From an uncultured Bacteroidota bacterium (lineage in GTDB: Bacteria > Bacteroidota > Bacteroidia > Bacteroidales > P3), in contig CACYKY010000022.1 in NCBI GenBank assembly GCA_902775135.1, forward strand, positions 1 to 64,000: a stretch of DNA of 64,000 nt, written 5' to 3'. The notes beneath the pieces were generated by a model. That model did no database searches. It saw only the letters and a list, made by a program, of their open reading frames with translations, and was not told the origin of the DNA. The translations under genes and the position numbers were made by a program. Each line of letters begins with the position of its first letter. The first letter of the stretch is position 1. Positions 57,351 through 64,000 of the stretch are shown in pieces.

Positions 57351-59483
57351 TTAGCGGACGATGAGTTTCTCGCAGCGGCTGCCCACTCGCAGGATGTACA
57401 CCCCGCGCGACCAGCCGTCGATATTGATGGTGGTTTGTTGCGAGACAGGAGTCTGCATGACGAGACGACCGTCGACGGTGTACACTTTCAGGGTCTGCTG
57501 TTCGCCGCAGAGGGTTTTCACCGTGACGACGGTGCTGGCGGGGTTGGGGTACACTTTGAGGGGTGTGCGGAGGTCCTCAACCTGGTTGATGCTGACCATG
57601 CTGAGGGCTTTGTTGACGGCCTTGAGGGCGTCGGCCTTGCCCCATCCCCAGCGGTAATCCATGCTGTCGTTTTCCACCAGGGGGCCGGTCTTCTCATCGT
57701 TGCGGGCGGTGGTGAAGAGGATGTCGCGTATCTGGTCGACGGTGAGTTGGGGGTTGGCCTGCAGAAGCAAAGCCACAATGCCCGTAACGGCGGGGCCCGA
57801 CATGGAGGTGCCGCTCATCTGTGCCCAGAAGTAGCGCTGTCCGAGGATGCTTTGCACCATGCTGGGGGTGTGGGAGTCGTCGGTCCATGCGCTGATGGAG
57901 GAGACAACGTTGACGCCGGGGGCGGAGATTTCGGGTTTCATCACCCCGTTGATCAGGGGGCCGCTGCTGCTGAAGTCGGCGAGGTTGCCAAGGATGACTT
58001 CCCCGTCGGATTGGAGTCGGTCGCCGGCATGGGCGGCCACAGCGATGCACTTGGCGGCGCAGGCGGGTTCGCTGACGCCATAGAGGGCGTCGCCGCCGGT
58101 GAATCCGGGGTGCTGGGCAACACCGAAGGTGCAGCCCTCATTGCCGGCATGGTTGTCCTTGTCGGCAAGGTTCCAGGCGTGGACGGTGCCACTGGTGGCG
58201 GTGATGTAGAGGTGGGTCTCCATGAGGGTCTTGCGGACATCGAGCTGGATGTGGGGACGGTGGTTGAAGATGTTGCTGTGCTCTATCATGATGCGGTAGG
58301 CCACGCGCTGGTCGCCGCATTGGAGGGTGTCGTAGATGGCGGTGTCGCCGTCGGAGGTGCTATACATGGGGCTGTACCAGAAGGTGCTGTCGTTCTTCCA
58401 GATGCGGAAGCCAGCGGTGAAGTCGTGTCCCTCCTCGCCCCACATGATGAGCACCTGTCCCGACTCGCTGATGCTGTATATCTGGCTGGCGCGGACAACC
58501 ACGGTGCGCAGCGTGTCGACGGTGTCGTTGCTGAAGTTGCGGCTTATGTGGAAGGGGATGGTCTCGCGGCCGTTGTTGCCGCCGCTGGTGACGAACACCG
58601 TGCCGGCGTCCGACCATGCGTTGATGGCTTGGCTGAGGAGCGAGGTGCCGTCGATGGTGCTGAAGGAGTACATGCCCCAGCTGCTGTTGATGACCAATCG
58701 GCGCGAGCTGTCCTGTGCCACCTGGCGCATCCATTCCACACCGTCCATCCATGCTGCCTCGCCGAGGCCGAAGGAGCAGAAGAGCAGGTGGGCGTCGGGG
58801 GCCTGGCCGATGTTCTTGCCGTTGTATCCGCGGCCGGCGCAGATGCCGGCCACGTGGGTGCCGTGGGTGCCGTAGCCGTAGAGGTTCGACGTGTCGCCCT
58901 TGGCGGCGAAGAGGTCACCATGGCCGCTGATGAGGGTGCCGTAGTCGAAGCCCTCAGGGGCAGGACCTGCCAGACGGAAATGGTCCCATGCCATATCCAG
59001 GCGGAAGTTGTCGCGGGTCATGTGGTTGTAGTTGGGGTGCGTATAGTCGAAGCCCCAGTCGGTGATGCCGATGTAGACATTCTTGCCGGTGAAGGTGGTG
59101 TCCGAGGCCCACTCCAGGCCGAAGCCGTTCTGCACGCTGTCCGTGCGGGTGTCGAAGCGCGTACGGTCGCACTCCTGCTGGGCAATCTTGTGCGAGATGC
59201 TGTACTGCAGCACCTGCTTGTTGCTCTCCAGCAGGGGCAGGGCCTCCACGGGGACGCGCATGGTCACTATCTGTCCCGCTTGGGCGCCAAAGGTGATGCC
59301 AGCCTTCTCGAACACGCTGCGGTCGAACCCGGGAACCATTTTCGCCAGCATGCTGATGCTGGTGGCACCGCTGGCAATCTCTTCGGCCACGAGGGTCTTC
59401 GTATCTATGGCACACTTCTTCTCTTGCGCCTGCGCACCTATTAAGATGCTCATTGTTAAGAGGGTAAACAGTATCTTCTTCAT
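57351..59483 (-). CDS. Secreted S8 (subtilisin-like) peptidase with T9SS type A domain
   Basis: 710 residues from ATG 59483 (signal MKKILFTLLTMSILIGAQAQ). Catalytic triad: Asp142 (IGITDWGFDYTHPN), His207 (GYGTHGTHVAGI) and Ser560 (QMSGTSMSGPAVTG). An N-terminal prodomain of about 110 residues precedes the protease, an insert of about 200 residues lies between His and Ser, and the last 75 residues (LKVYPNPASTVVTVK ... GVYILRVGSRCEKLIVR) are a type A sorting domain. It is probably an extracellular or surface protease exported by T9SS. Preceded by a -7 box at 59508-59515. Confidence 0.93.
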   Translation of the reverse strand: MKKILFTLLTMSILIGAQAQEKKCAIDTKTLVAEEIASGATSISMLAKMVPGFDRSVFEKAGITFGAQAGQIVTMRVPVEALPLLESNKQVLQYSISHKIAQQECDRTRFDTRTDSVQNGFGLEWASDTTFTGKNVYIGITDWGFDYTHPNYNHMTRDNFRLDMAWDHFRLAGPAPEGFDYGTLISGHGDLFAAKGDTSNLYGYGTHGTHVAGICAGRGYNGKNIGQAPDAHLLFCSFGLGEAAWMDGVEWMRQVAQDSSRRLVINSSWGMYSFSTIDGTSLLSQAINAWSDAGTVFVTSGGNNGRETIPFHISRNFSNDTVDTLRTVVVRASQIYSISESGQVLIMWGEEGHDFTAGFRIWKNDSTFWYSPMYSTSDGDTAIYDTLQCGDQRVAYRIMIEHSNIFNHRPHIQLDVRKTLMETHLYITATSGTVHAWNLADKDNHAGNEGCTFGVAQHPGFTGGDALYGVSEPACAAKCIAVAAHAGDRLQSDGEVILGNLADFSSSGPLINGVMKPEISAPGVNVVSSISAWTDDSHTPSMVQSILGQRYFWAQMSGTSMSGPAVTGIVALLLQANPQLTVDQIRDILFTTARNDEKTGPLVENDSMDYRWGWGKADALKAVNKALSMVSINQVEDLRTPLKVYPNPASTVVTVKTLCGEQQTLKVYTVDGRLVMQTPVSQQTTINIDGWSRGVYILRVGSRCEKLIVR

Positions 59484-59507
59484 TGTAGTGGATATATATA
59501 TTAAATG

Positions 59508-59515
59508 CAAAAATA
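59508..59515 (-). promoter_or_regulatory. Bacteroidota -7 box (TATTTTTG) for the S8 peptidase
   Basis: The complement of CAAAAATA, about 24 bases upstream of ATG 59483. Confidence 0.65.
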
Positions 59516-59546
59516 CAAAAAATGAGCGAACTGACAAAATTTTTTA

Positions 59547-59582
59547 ACAAAAAAAACAGGGCCCGGAAAGCTCCGGGCCCTG
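59547..59582 (-). terminator. Terminator of the korAB operon
   Basis: CAGGGCCCGG pairs with CCGGGCCCTG around AAAGCT (59557-59582). On the minus strand it is followed by a run of T, so it ends the korA-korB transcript just before the peptidase promoter. Confidence 0.9.
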
Positions 59583-59630
59583 CCGTTCGGTTGAGAATCT
59601 TTTTCTTCAATTCTCATTTTTCAATTTGCA

Positions 59631-60659
59631 TCACACCTCCCAGGTGTCGCCGCTGTTGAGCAGGTCGTCCATGCATTTGTATTTGCCAACGTTCATCTGC
59701 TCTTCCATCTGCTCCTCGTAGAGCTGGGTGTAGCTGACTTTCTTCACGTTGCGGATAACGCCGAGGGCCACGGGCAGGTCGCCGCCCATGTGGGCCAGCA
59801 TCATGTGGATGCCGGTGTCCTCGGTGGTCTCGTCGTGCACCATGATGTCGTCGATGGTGATGCCGTTCTCGCCGAGGGTGACAACCTCCAGCTGGCGGCC
59901 GTTGAAGCGCAGACCTTTTTCCTTGTTCTTGCCGAAGAGCATGGGTTTGCCGTGCTCCAGCACGATGGTGCGGTCGTCGCGGACAGCGCGGTCGGTGATG
60001 GCGGCGTGGGTCTTGTCGTTGAAGATGACGCAGTTCTGCAGCACTTCCACCACCGAGCAGCCGTCGTGTTTGGCGGCGCGGGTCATGCACTCGGTCGAGA
60101 GGTTGGGCACGCAGTCAAGCGTACGGGCAAAGAAGGTGCCCTGGGCGCCCATCACCAGCTCGCCGGGGTTGAAGGGGTAGTCGATGGTGCCGTAGGGCGA
60201 GGTCTTGGTCACCTGGCCAAACTTCGTCGTGGGGCTGTACTGGCCCTTCGTCAAACCGTAGATCTCGTTGTTGAAGATGGTGATGTTCAGGTCCTGGTTG
60301 CGGCGCACAGCGTGGATCAGGTGGTTGCCGCCGATGGCCATGGAGTCGCCGTCGCCCATGTTCACCCACACACTCAGTTCGGGGTTGGCCAGCTTCACGC
60401 CCGTGGCAATGGCGCAGGCACGACCGTGGATGCTGTGGAAACCATAGGTGTCCACATAGTAGGGGATACGGCTCGAGCAGCCGATACCGCTCACCATGCA
60501 AACGTTCTCTTTCTTATAACCCGTCTTGGGGAAGGTGGCCAGCAGGGCCGCCAGGATGGCGTGGTCGCCGCAACCCGGGCACCACTTCACCATCTGGTCG
60601 CTCTGGAAATCAGCCTTTGTATATTCGCGATCCGCTTTGGGAACAAAATGTTTTTCCAT
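59631..60659 (-). CDS. korB: 2-oxoglutarate:ferredoxin oxidoreductase, beta subunit
   Basis: 342 residues. The TPP-binding motif is VNMGDGDSMAIGGNHLIHAV, ending with the conserved NNEIYGLTKGQ; WCPGCGDHAILAAL near the N-terminus has the family's GCG cluster region, and GIGCSSR follows. It decarboxylates 2-oxoglutarate to succinyl-CoA with ferredoxin as acceptor (or the reverse in anaerobic carbon fixation). The companion korA is 51 bp upstream on the same strand. Confidence 0.93.
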   Translation of the reverse strand: MEKHFVPKADREYTKADFQSDQMVKWCPGCGDHAILAALLATFPKTGYKKENVCMVSGIGCSSRIPYYVDTYGFHSIHGRACAIATGVKLANPELSVWVNMGDGDSMAIGGNHLIHAVRRNQDLNITIFNNEIYGLTKGQYSPTTKFGQVTKTSPYGTIDYPFNPGELVMGAQGTFFARTLDCVPNLSTECMTRAAKHDGCSVVEVLQNCVIFNDKTHAAITDRAVRDDRTIVLEHGKPMLFGKNKEKGLRFNGRQLEVVTLGENGITIDDIMVHDETTEDTGIHMMLAHMGGDLPVALGVIRNVKKVSYTQLYEEQMEEQMNVGKYKCMDDLLNSGDTWEV

Positions 60660-60710
60660 TTTTTTATTATTTATGTCCGACTAGTTTGACTAGTCTGACT
60701 AGTCCGACAA

Positions 60711-62555
60711 TTATTTGTTTTCAAGGAGTCTGTTAAACTCAGCTTTCAGCTCGCCAACCTCGAAGGGCAGGCCCATCACCTTGTTGTACTGGGTCATGGT
60801 GCACTCGGGGAACTGGGTGCGGAGGTAGCCGCAGAACTGGCCGTTGTTGAGCTCGCAGACGACAATCTTCTTGTACTTGCGCAGGATGTCGCCGGTGTTC
60901 TTCGGCAGCGGGCAGATGTAGTTGAAGTGCGTGTAGGCCACCTTCTTGCCTTCGGCGTTCATCTCCTCGACGGCGAGGGTCAGCGCACCGGCGGTGCCGC
61001 CCCAACCCACCACGAGCAGGTCGGCGTCGGGGTTGCCCTTCACCTCCTGGTCGGGGATGTAGTTGGCCACGCGGTTCACCTTCTCCTGACGGTTCTTGGT
61101 CATGAGGGCGTGGTTCTCGGGATCGGTGCTCAGGGGGCCGTCGGGACATTTCTCGAGGCCGCCAACGCGGTGGCTCAATCCGGCCATGCCGGGCAGGGCC
61201 CACTCGCGGGCATATTTCTCTTCGTCGCGGCGGAAGGGACGGTAGTTGGGGTCGTTCTCCTTGGCCAGACGCGGCTTGATCTCGGGCATGTCCTTCATGC
61301 TCGGGATGCGGAACAGCTGGCTGCCGTTGCCCAGATAGCCGTCGGTGAGCAGGATGACGGGGGTCATGTGCTCGAGGGCGATCTTGGCGGCGTTGAAGGC
61401 CCAGTAGAAGCAGTTGGCCGAGCTCGAGGCGGCGACAACCACCAGCGGAGCCTCACCGTTGCGGCCGTAGAGGGCCTGGTTCAGGTCGCTCTGCTCGGTC
61501 TTGGTGGGCAGGCCCGTGCTGGGGCCGCCACGCTGCACGTCGACAACCACCAGGGGCAGCTCGGTCATCACGGCCAATCCCAGGGCCTCGCTCTTCAGCG
61601 AGAGGCCGGGACCCGAAGTGGAGGTGCAAGCCAATGCACCGGCATAGCTGGCGCCGATGGCGGAGCAGACACCGGCAATCTCGTCCTCGGCCTGGAACAC
61701 GCGGGCACCCAGGCTCTTGTGCTTGGCAAGTTCCACCATGACGTCGGTGGCGGGGGTGATGGGGTAGGAACCCAGGAAGAGGCGGCGGCCGCTCTTCTCA
61801 CTGGCGGCAAGGAGGCCCCAGGCGGTGGCCACGTTGCCGGTGATGTTGCGGTAGCGTCCCTTCTCCATCTGGTCGGCTTTCGACACCTCGAAGATGTGCG
61901 AGTGCATCACCTCCAGCTTGTCGGCATATTCATAACCCTCGGTCAGCACGGCTTTGTTCAGCTCGATGACGGCGGGTTTCTTGGCGAATTTGCGCTCCAG
62001 ATAGGCAAAGGTGTGGTCGAGGGTCTTATGGGTGGAATAGAAGATGATGCCGAGGGCGAACATGTTGCGGCTCTTGTCGGCGGTCTTCTTGTCCACACCC
62101 TTCTCTTCGCCAATCTTCTCGGTGAACGAGGTGATGGGGGCCTTGATGATGGTGTAGGCACGCTCCAGCTCGTCGCTGAAGGGGTTCTCCTTGTATCCGG
62201 CCTTCTCCATGGCTTCGTCGGTGAAGGTGTCGATGTCCACAATGACGGTGGCACCCTTCTTGGCCCATTTCAGCTGCGATTTGAAGGCAGCGGGGTTCAT
62301 GGCAACGAGGATGTCGCACTTGTCGCCGCTCGAGTAAATGTGGTTGCCCACATGCACCTGGTAGCCGCTCACACCAGCGATGGTGTTGTGCGGGGCACGG
62401 ATTTCAGCAGGGTAATCGGGGAACGTGGCGATGTCGTTGCCCGTCAGGGCCGATGCGTCCGAGAACAGCGTACCGCTGAGCTGCATGCCGTCTCCCGAGT
62501 CGCCAGCAAATCGGACCACAAGGTCCTCTTTATTAACTATCTGATTTTGTGACAT
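60711..62555 (-). CDS. korA: 2-oxoglutarate:ferredoxin oxidoreductase, fused gamma-alpha subunit
   Basis: 614 residues. The N-terminal about 190 residues are the gamma domain (RFAGDSGDGMQLSGTLFSDA, PAEIRAPHNTIAGVSGYQVH); the rest is the alpha domain (LGSYPITPATDVMVELAKHK, AEDEIAGVCSAIGASYAGAL, TSTSGPGLSLKSEALGLAVM). The fused form, with a separate beta subunit, is typical of Bacteroidota Kor. Its promoter box is at 62599-62606. The 60660-60710 gap has three copies of a 9-bp GACTAGTNN repeat. Confidence 0.94.
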   Translation of the reverse strand: MSQNQIVNKEDLVVRFAGDSGDGMQLSGTLFSDASALTGNDIATFPDYPAEIRAPHNTIAGVSGYQVHVGNHIYSSGDKCDILVAMNPAAFKSQLKWAKKGATVIVDIDTFTDEAMEKAGYKENPFSDELERAYTIIKAPITSFTEKIGEEKGVDKKTADKSRNMFALGIIFYSTHKTLDHTFAYLERKFAKKPAVIELNKAVLTEGYEYADKLEVMHSHIFEVSKADQMEKGRYRNITGNVATAWGLLAASEKSGRRLFLGSYPITPATDVMVELAKHKSLGARVFQAEDEIAGVCSAIGASYAGALACTSTSGPGLSLKSEALGLAVMTELPLVVVDVQRGGPSTGLPTKTEQSDLNQALYGRNGEAPLVVVAASSSANCFYWAFNAAKIALEHMTPVILLTDGYLGNGSQLFRIPSMKDMPEIKPRLAKENDPNYRPFRRDEEKYAREWALPGMAGLSHRVGGLEKCPDGPLSTDPENHALMTKNRQEKVNRVANYIPDQEVKGNPDADLLVVGWGGTAGALTLAVEEMNAEGKKVAYTHFNYICPLPKNTGDILRKYKKIVVCELNNGQFCGYLRTQFPECTMTQYNKVMGLPFEVGELKAEFNRLLENK

Positions 62556-62598
62556 GTTATAATATTTATTATACTTTAATTTTTAAGTTTTGAAAATG

Positions 62599-62606
62599 CA
62601 AATATA
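62599..62606 (-). promoter_or_regulatory. Bacteroidota -7 box (TATATTTG) for korAB
   Basis: The complement of CAAATATA, about 43 bases upstream of ATG 62555. Confidence 0.7.
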
Positions 62607-62662
62607 CAAAATAAAAACAACTTCGCAAAAAATATTTATCAACCGCACCGCTTTTTCCTCCT

Positions 62663-62776
62663 GCCCTGAAAGGGCAACCTAACCCACCACAGGGTCCTCT
62701 GTGTAACAACGAACAATATATAAATATGCCCTGAAAGGGCATCATAACCTAGCACAGGGGCTGCCCCTGTGTAACC
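62663..62776. repeat. Two REP-like palindromic units
   Basis: GCCCTGAAAGGGC at 62663-62675 and 62728-62740, each followed by a similar CACAGGG...CTGTGTAAC segment. The unit repeats with about 65 bp spacing. A third, decayed trace (GCCCCTGTAATGGGC) follows at about 62799. Such palindromes occur dispersed in Bacteroidales genomes. Confidence 0.75.
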
Positions 62777-62867
62777 GCGATACCCGTTTCAACCCCCCGC
62801 CCCTGTAATGGGCACATAACAAAATGTCCGTCAATTCGTTAGATTAGTGTGATTCGTGGTTCCAAAA

Positions 62868-62904
62868 AAATAACTATTAACTATTATCTATTAACTATAA
62901 ACTA
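62868..62904. repeat. Heptad repeat CTATTAA
   Basis: CTATTAACTATTATCTATTA and further units, the same repeat as at 50818-50858. The rest of the 62556-62986 gap beyond the listed elements shows no gene. Confidence 0.82.
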
Positions 62905-62932
62905 AAAAAAACGCGCTAGCGGTTTTTTTTCG

Positions 62933-62940
62933 TATCTTTG
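62933..62940 (+). promoter_or_regulatory. Bacteroidota -7 box (TATCTTTG) for the SGNH gene
   Basis: TTCGTATCTTTGCATTTTC, about 47 bases before ATG 62987, directly after a small GCGCTAGCG palindrome with A and T runs on either side. Confidence 0.72.
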
Positions 62941-62986
62941 CATTTTCATTTTTAGCAACCAACATCAACAACAATAGCGTAACATT

Positions 62987-64000
62987 ATGAGATACAAATC
63001 TTTGCTTTTTGCTTTCTCCATCGCCTTGGGCGCCTTCCATTGCCAGGGGCAGGAGGCGGTGAACGTCCTCTTCGTCGGCAACAGCTACACCGAGGTCAAC
63101 AACCTCCCCCTCATGGTGCAGCAGGTGGCACAGTCGATGGGCGAAACCCTTGTCTTTCAGAGCAACACTCCCGGCGGCTGCACCTTCCGCCAGCATTGCT
63201 CCAACTCGTCCATGGAGCTCATCCGCCAAGGGGGGTGGGACTTCGTGGTGCTGCAGGAGCAGAGCCAGTATCCCTCCTTCCCGCAGGGCCAGGTCGAGGC
63301 CGAGGTGTTCCCCTTCGCCCAGCGCCTGGTCGACTCCGTCTACCGCCATTCGCCCTGCGCCGAGCCGGTGTTCTATATGACCTGGGGCCGCAAGTACGGC
63401 GACGCCGGCAATGCGCCCTACTTCCCCGTCCTGGGCACCTACGAGGGGATGGACAGCATGCTCTGCCTCCGCTACACCTATATGGCTCAGGCCTTCGACG
63501 CCTCCCTCTGTCCCGTGGGACGCCTGTGGCGGCGCCTGCGCGAGCGGCATCCCGAGGTCGAGCTCTACCAGGCCGACAACAGCCACCCCTCGCTGGCCGG
63601 CACCTATGCCGCCGCCTGCGCCTTCTACACCCTCTTCTTCCACCGCGACCCCGACAGCATCGCCTTCGATGCCGGCCTCGAGGCGTCCGTGGCGCAGCTC
63701 ATCCGCGGCGCCGCCCACGACGTGGTCTTCCTCTCGCTCTCCTCCTGGCGCCGCCCGCGTCCAGAGGCCCACTTCCAGGTCCTCTTCCCCGAGGCCGATT
63801 CCCTCCGCCCCCTCTTCGTCTCCTCCTCGCTCCATGCCGACAGCCTCCTGTGGCGCTTCGGCGACGGCGCCGAGACCCTCTCTCCCTCCGCCGATTCCGC
63901 TGTCAGCCACCTCTTTGCCGATGGCGGCACCTATCAGGTGTCCCTCGTCGCCCTCCGCCATTGCATGGCCGACACGCTGACCCTCTCGCTGATGCTCCCC
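62987..64000 (+). CDS. Secreted SGNH/GDSL-like hydrolase (DUF4886-like) with PKD start, cut by window end
   Basis: The frame is open from ATG 62987 to the last base (338 codons, no stop). Signal peptide MRYKSLLFAFSIALGAFHC, cleaved near CQGQ. An SGNH-like domain has VNVLFVGNSYTEVNNLPLMV (block I-like GNSYT with Ser), WDFVVLQEQSQYPSFP, and the block V D-x-x-H in ADNSHPSLAGTYAAA. About residue 265 onward a PKD-like module begins (LLWRFGDGAETLSPS, HLFADGGTYQVSLVAL). More domains, perhaps a T9SS sorting domain, are expected beyond the edge. Likely an esterase on a polysaccharide or glycan. Confidence 0.78.
   Translation, partial: MRYKSLLFAFSIALGAFHCQGQEAVNVLFVGNSYTEVNNLPLMVQQVAQSMGETLVFQSNTPGGCTFRQHCSNSSMELIRQGGWDFVVLQEQSQYPSFPQGQVEAEVFPFAQRLVDSVYRHSPCAEPVFYMTWGRKYGDAGNAPYFPVLGTYEGMDSMLCLRYTYMAQAFDASLCPVGRLWRRLRERHPEVELYQADNSHPSLAGTYAAACAFYTLFFHRDPDSIAFDAGLEASVAQLIRGAAHDVVFLSLSSWRRPRPEAHFQVLFPEADSLRPLFVSSSLHADSLLWRFGDGAETLSPSADSAVSHLFADGGTYQVSLVALRHCMADTLTLSLMLP

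Noticed and set aside
56451..59444. 997-codon open frame on the plus strand
   Set aside because: Antisense to DUF6427 and the S8 peptidase; Gly/Ala/Val/Asp/Glu-rich without motifs.

Overview
The window is a chromosomal segment of a Bacteroidota bacterium, most likely order Bacteroidales and probably an anaerobic gut or rumen lineage. The evidence is recurrent TAnnTTTG promoter -7 boxes (usually TATCTTTG), T9SS type A and type B C-terminal sorting domains, Bacteroidota-restricted families (DUF4254, DUF6029, DUF6427, DUF6913, Lnb, the rSAM/lipoprotein pair) and a 2-oxoglutarate:ferredoxin oxidoreductase typical of anaerobes. Most genes are GC-rich; the Rhs toxin region (about 7.3-14.4 kb) is strikingly AT-rich and looks acquired.

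Layout. 1-700: 3' end of a 5S rRNA gene with its terminator, then a DUF4160 remnant plus DUF2442 gene bracketed by two copies of the terminator's 3' half. 0.7-4.9 kb: membrane protein, SDR oxidoreductase, lipoprotein, unknown cytosolic protein, barrel protein. 4.9-7.1 kb: a minus-strand operon gpx-ohrR-radical SAM with two matching operator palindromes. 7.3-14.4 kb: an Rhs polymorphic-toxin graveyard or reservoir with three Rhs core fragments carrying different C-terminal toxin tips, adjacent signal-peptide-bearing candidate immunity proteins, an integrase remnant, and a hairpin shared by two toxin-immunity units. 14.7-24.8 kb: TrmH-type methyltransferase, a large fibronectin-III T9SS protein, dprA, a Nudix hydrolase between repeated elements, a META lipoprotein, a glycosyltransferase with a repeat inserted in its coding sequence, and lepB. 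24.9-34 kb: parC, glycosyltransferase, hflX, a T9SS type B protein, a split gcvT, and a RelE/ParE-type toxin-antitoxin pair. 34-40.6 kb: double-lobed aspartic protease, a 30-residue ORF with ogt, an rSAM/lipoprotein system, a DUF1963 protein, hicBA and a DUF1015 protein. 40.7-53.3 kb: AlkZ-related protein, DUF3298 lipoprotein, MscS channel, lnb, a GT9/DUF4254 pair, patatin with an outer-membrane barrel, MATE transporter, Omp28-like lipoprotein, DUF6029 barrel and thioredoxin. 53.4-64 kb: short polyprenyl synthetase, dapA, DUF6913, rnhB, DUF6427, secreted subtilase, korBA, and a SGNH/PKD protein cut by the window end.

Themes. Many genes serve the envelope: T9SS cargo, signal peptidase, lipoprotein acylation, glycosyltransferases and barrels. 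Intergenic gaps are filled with tandem repeats of a 7-bp period whose sequence differs from locus to locus (GAAAATT, TTAATAG, GTGAATT, TTTCTAA, TTTAAGG, TTTTAAG, CTATTAA, CCACTTT/CCGTTTT); one such repeat lies in frame in a glycosyltransferase. The best candidates for undescribed biology are the heptad repeats, the modular Rhs toxin-immunity-hairpin units, the rSAM/lipoprotein pair, and the peroxide-type regulator operon carrying a radical SAM enzyme.
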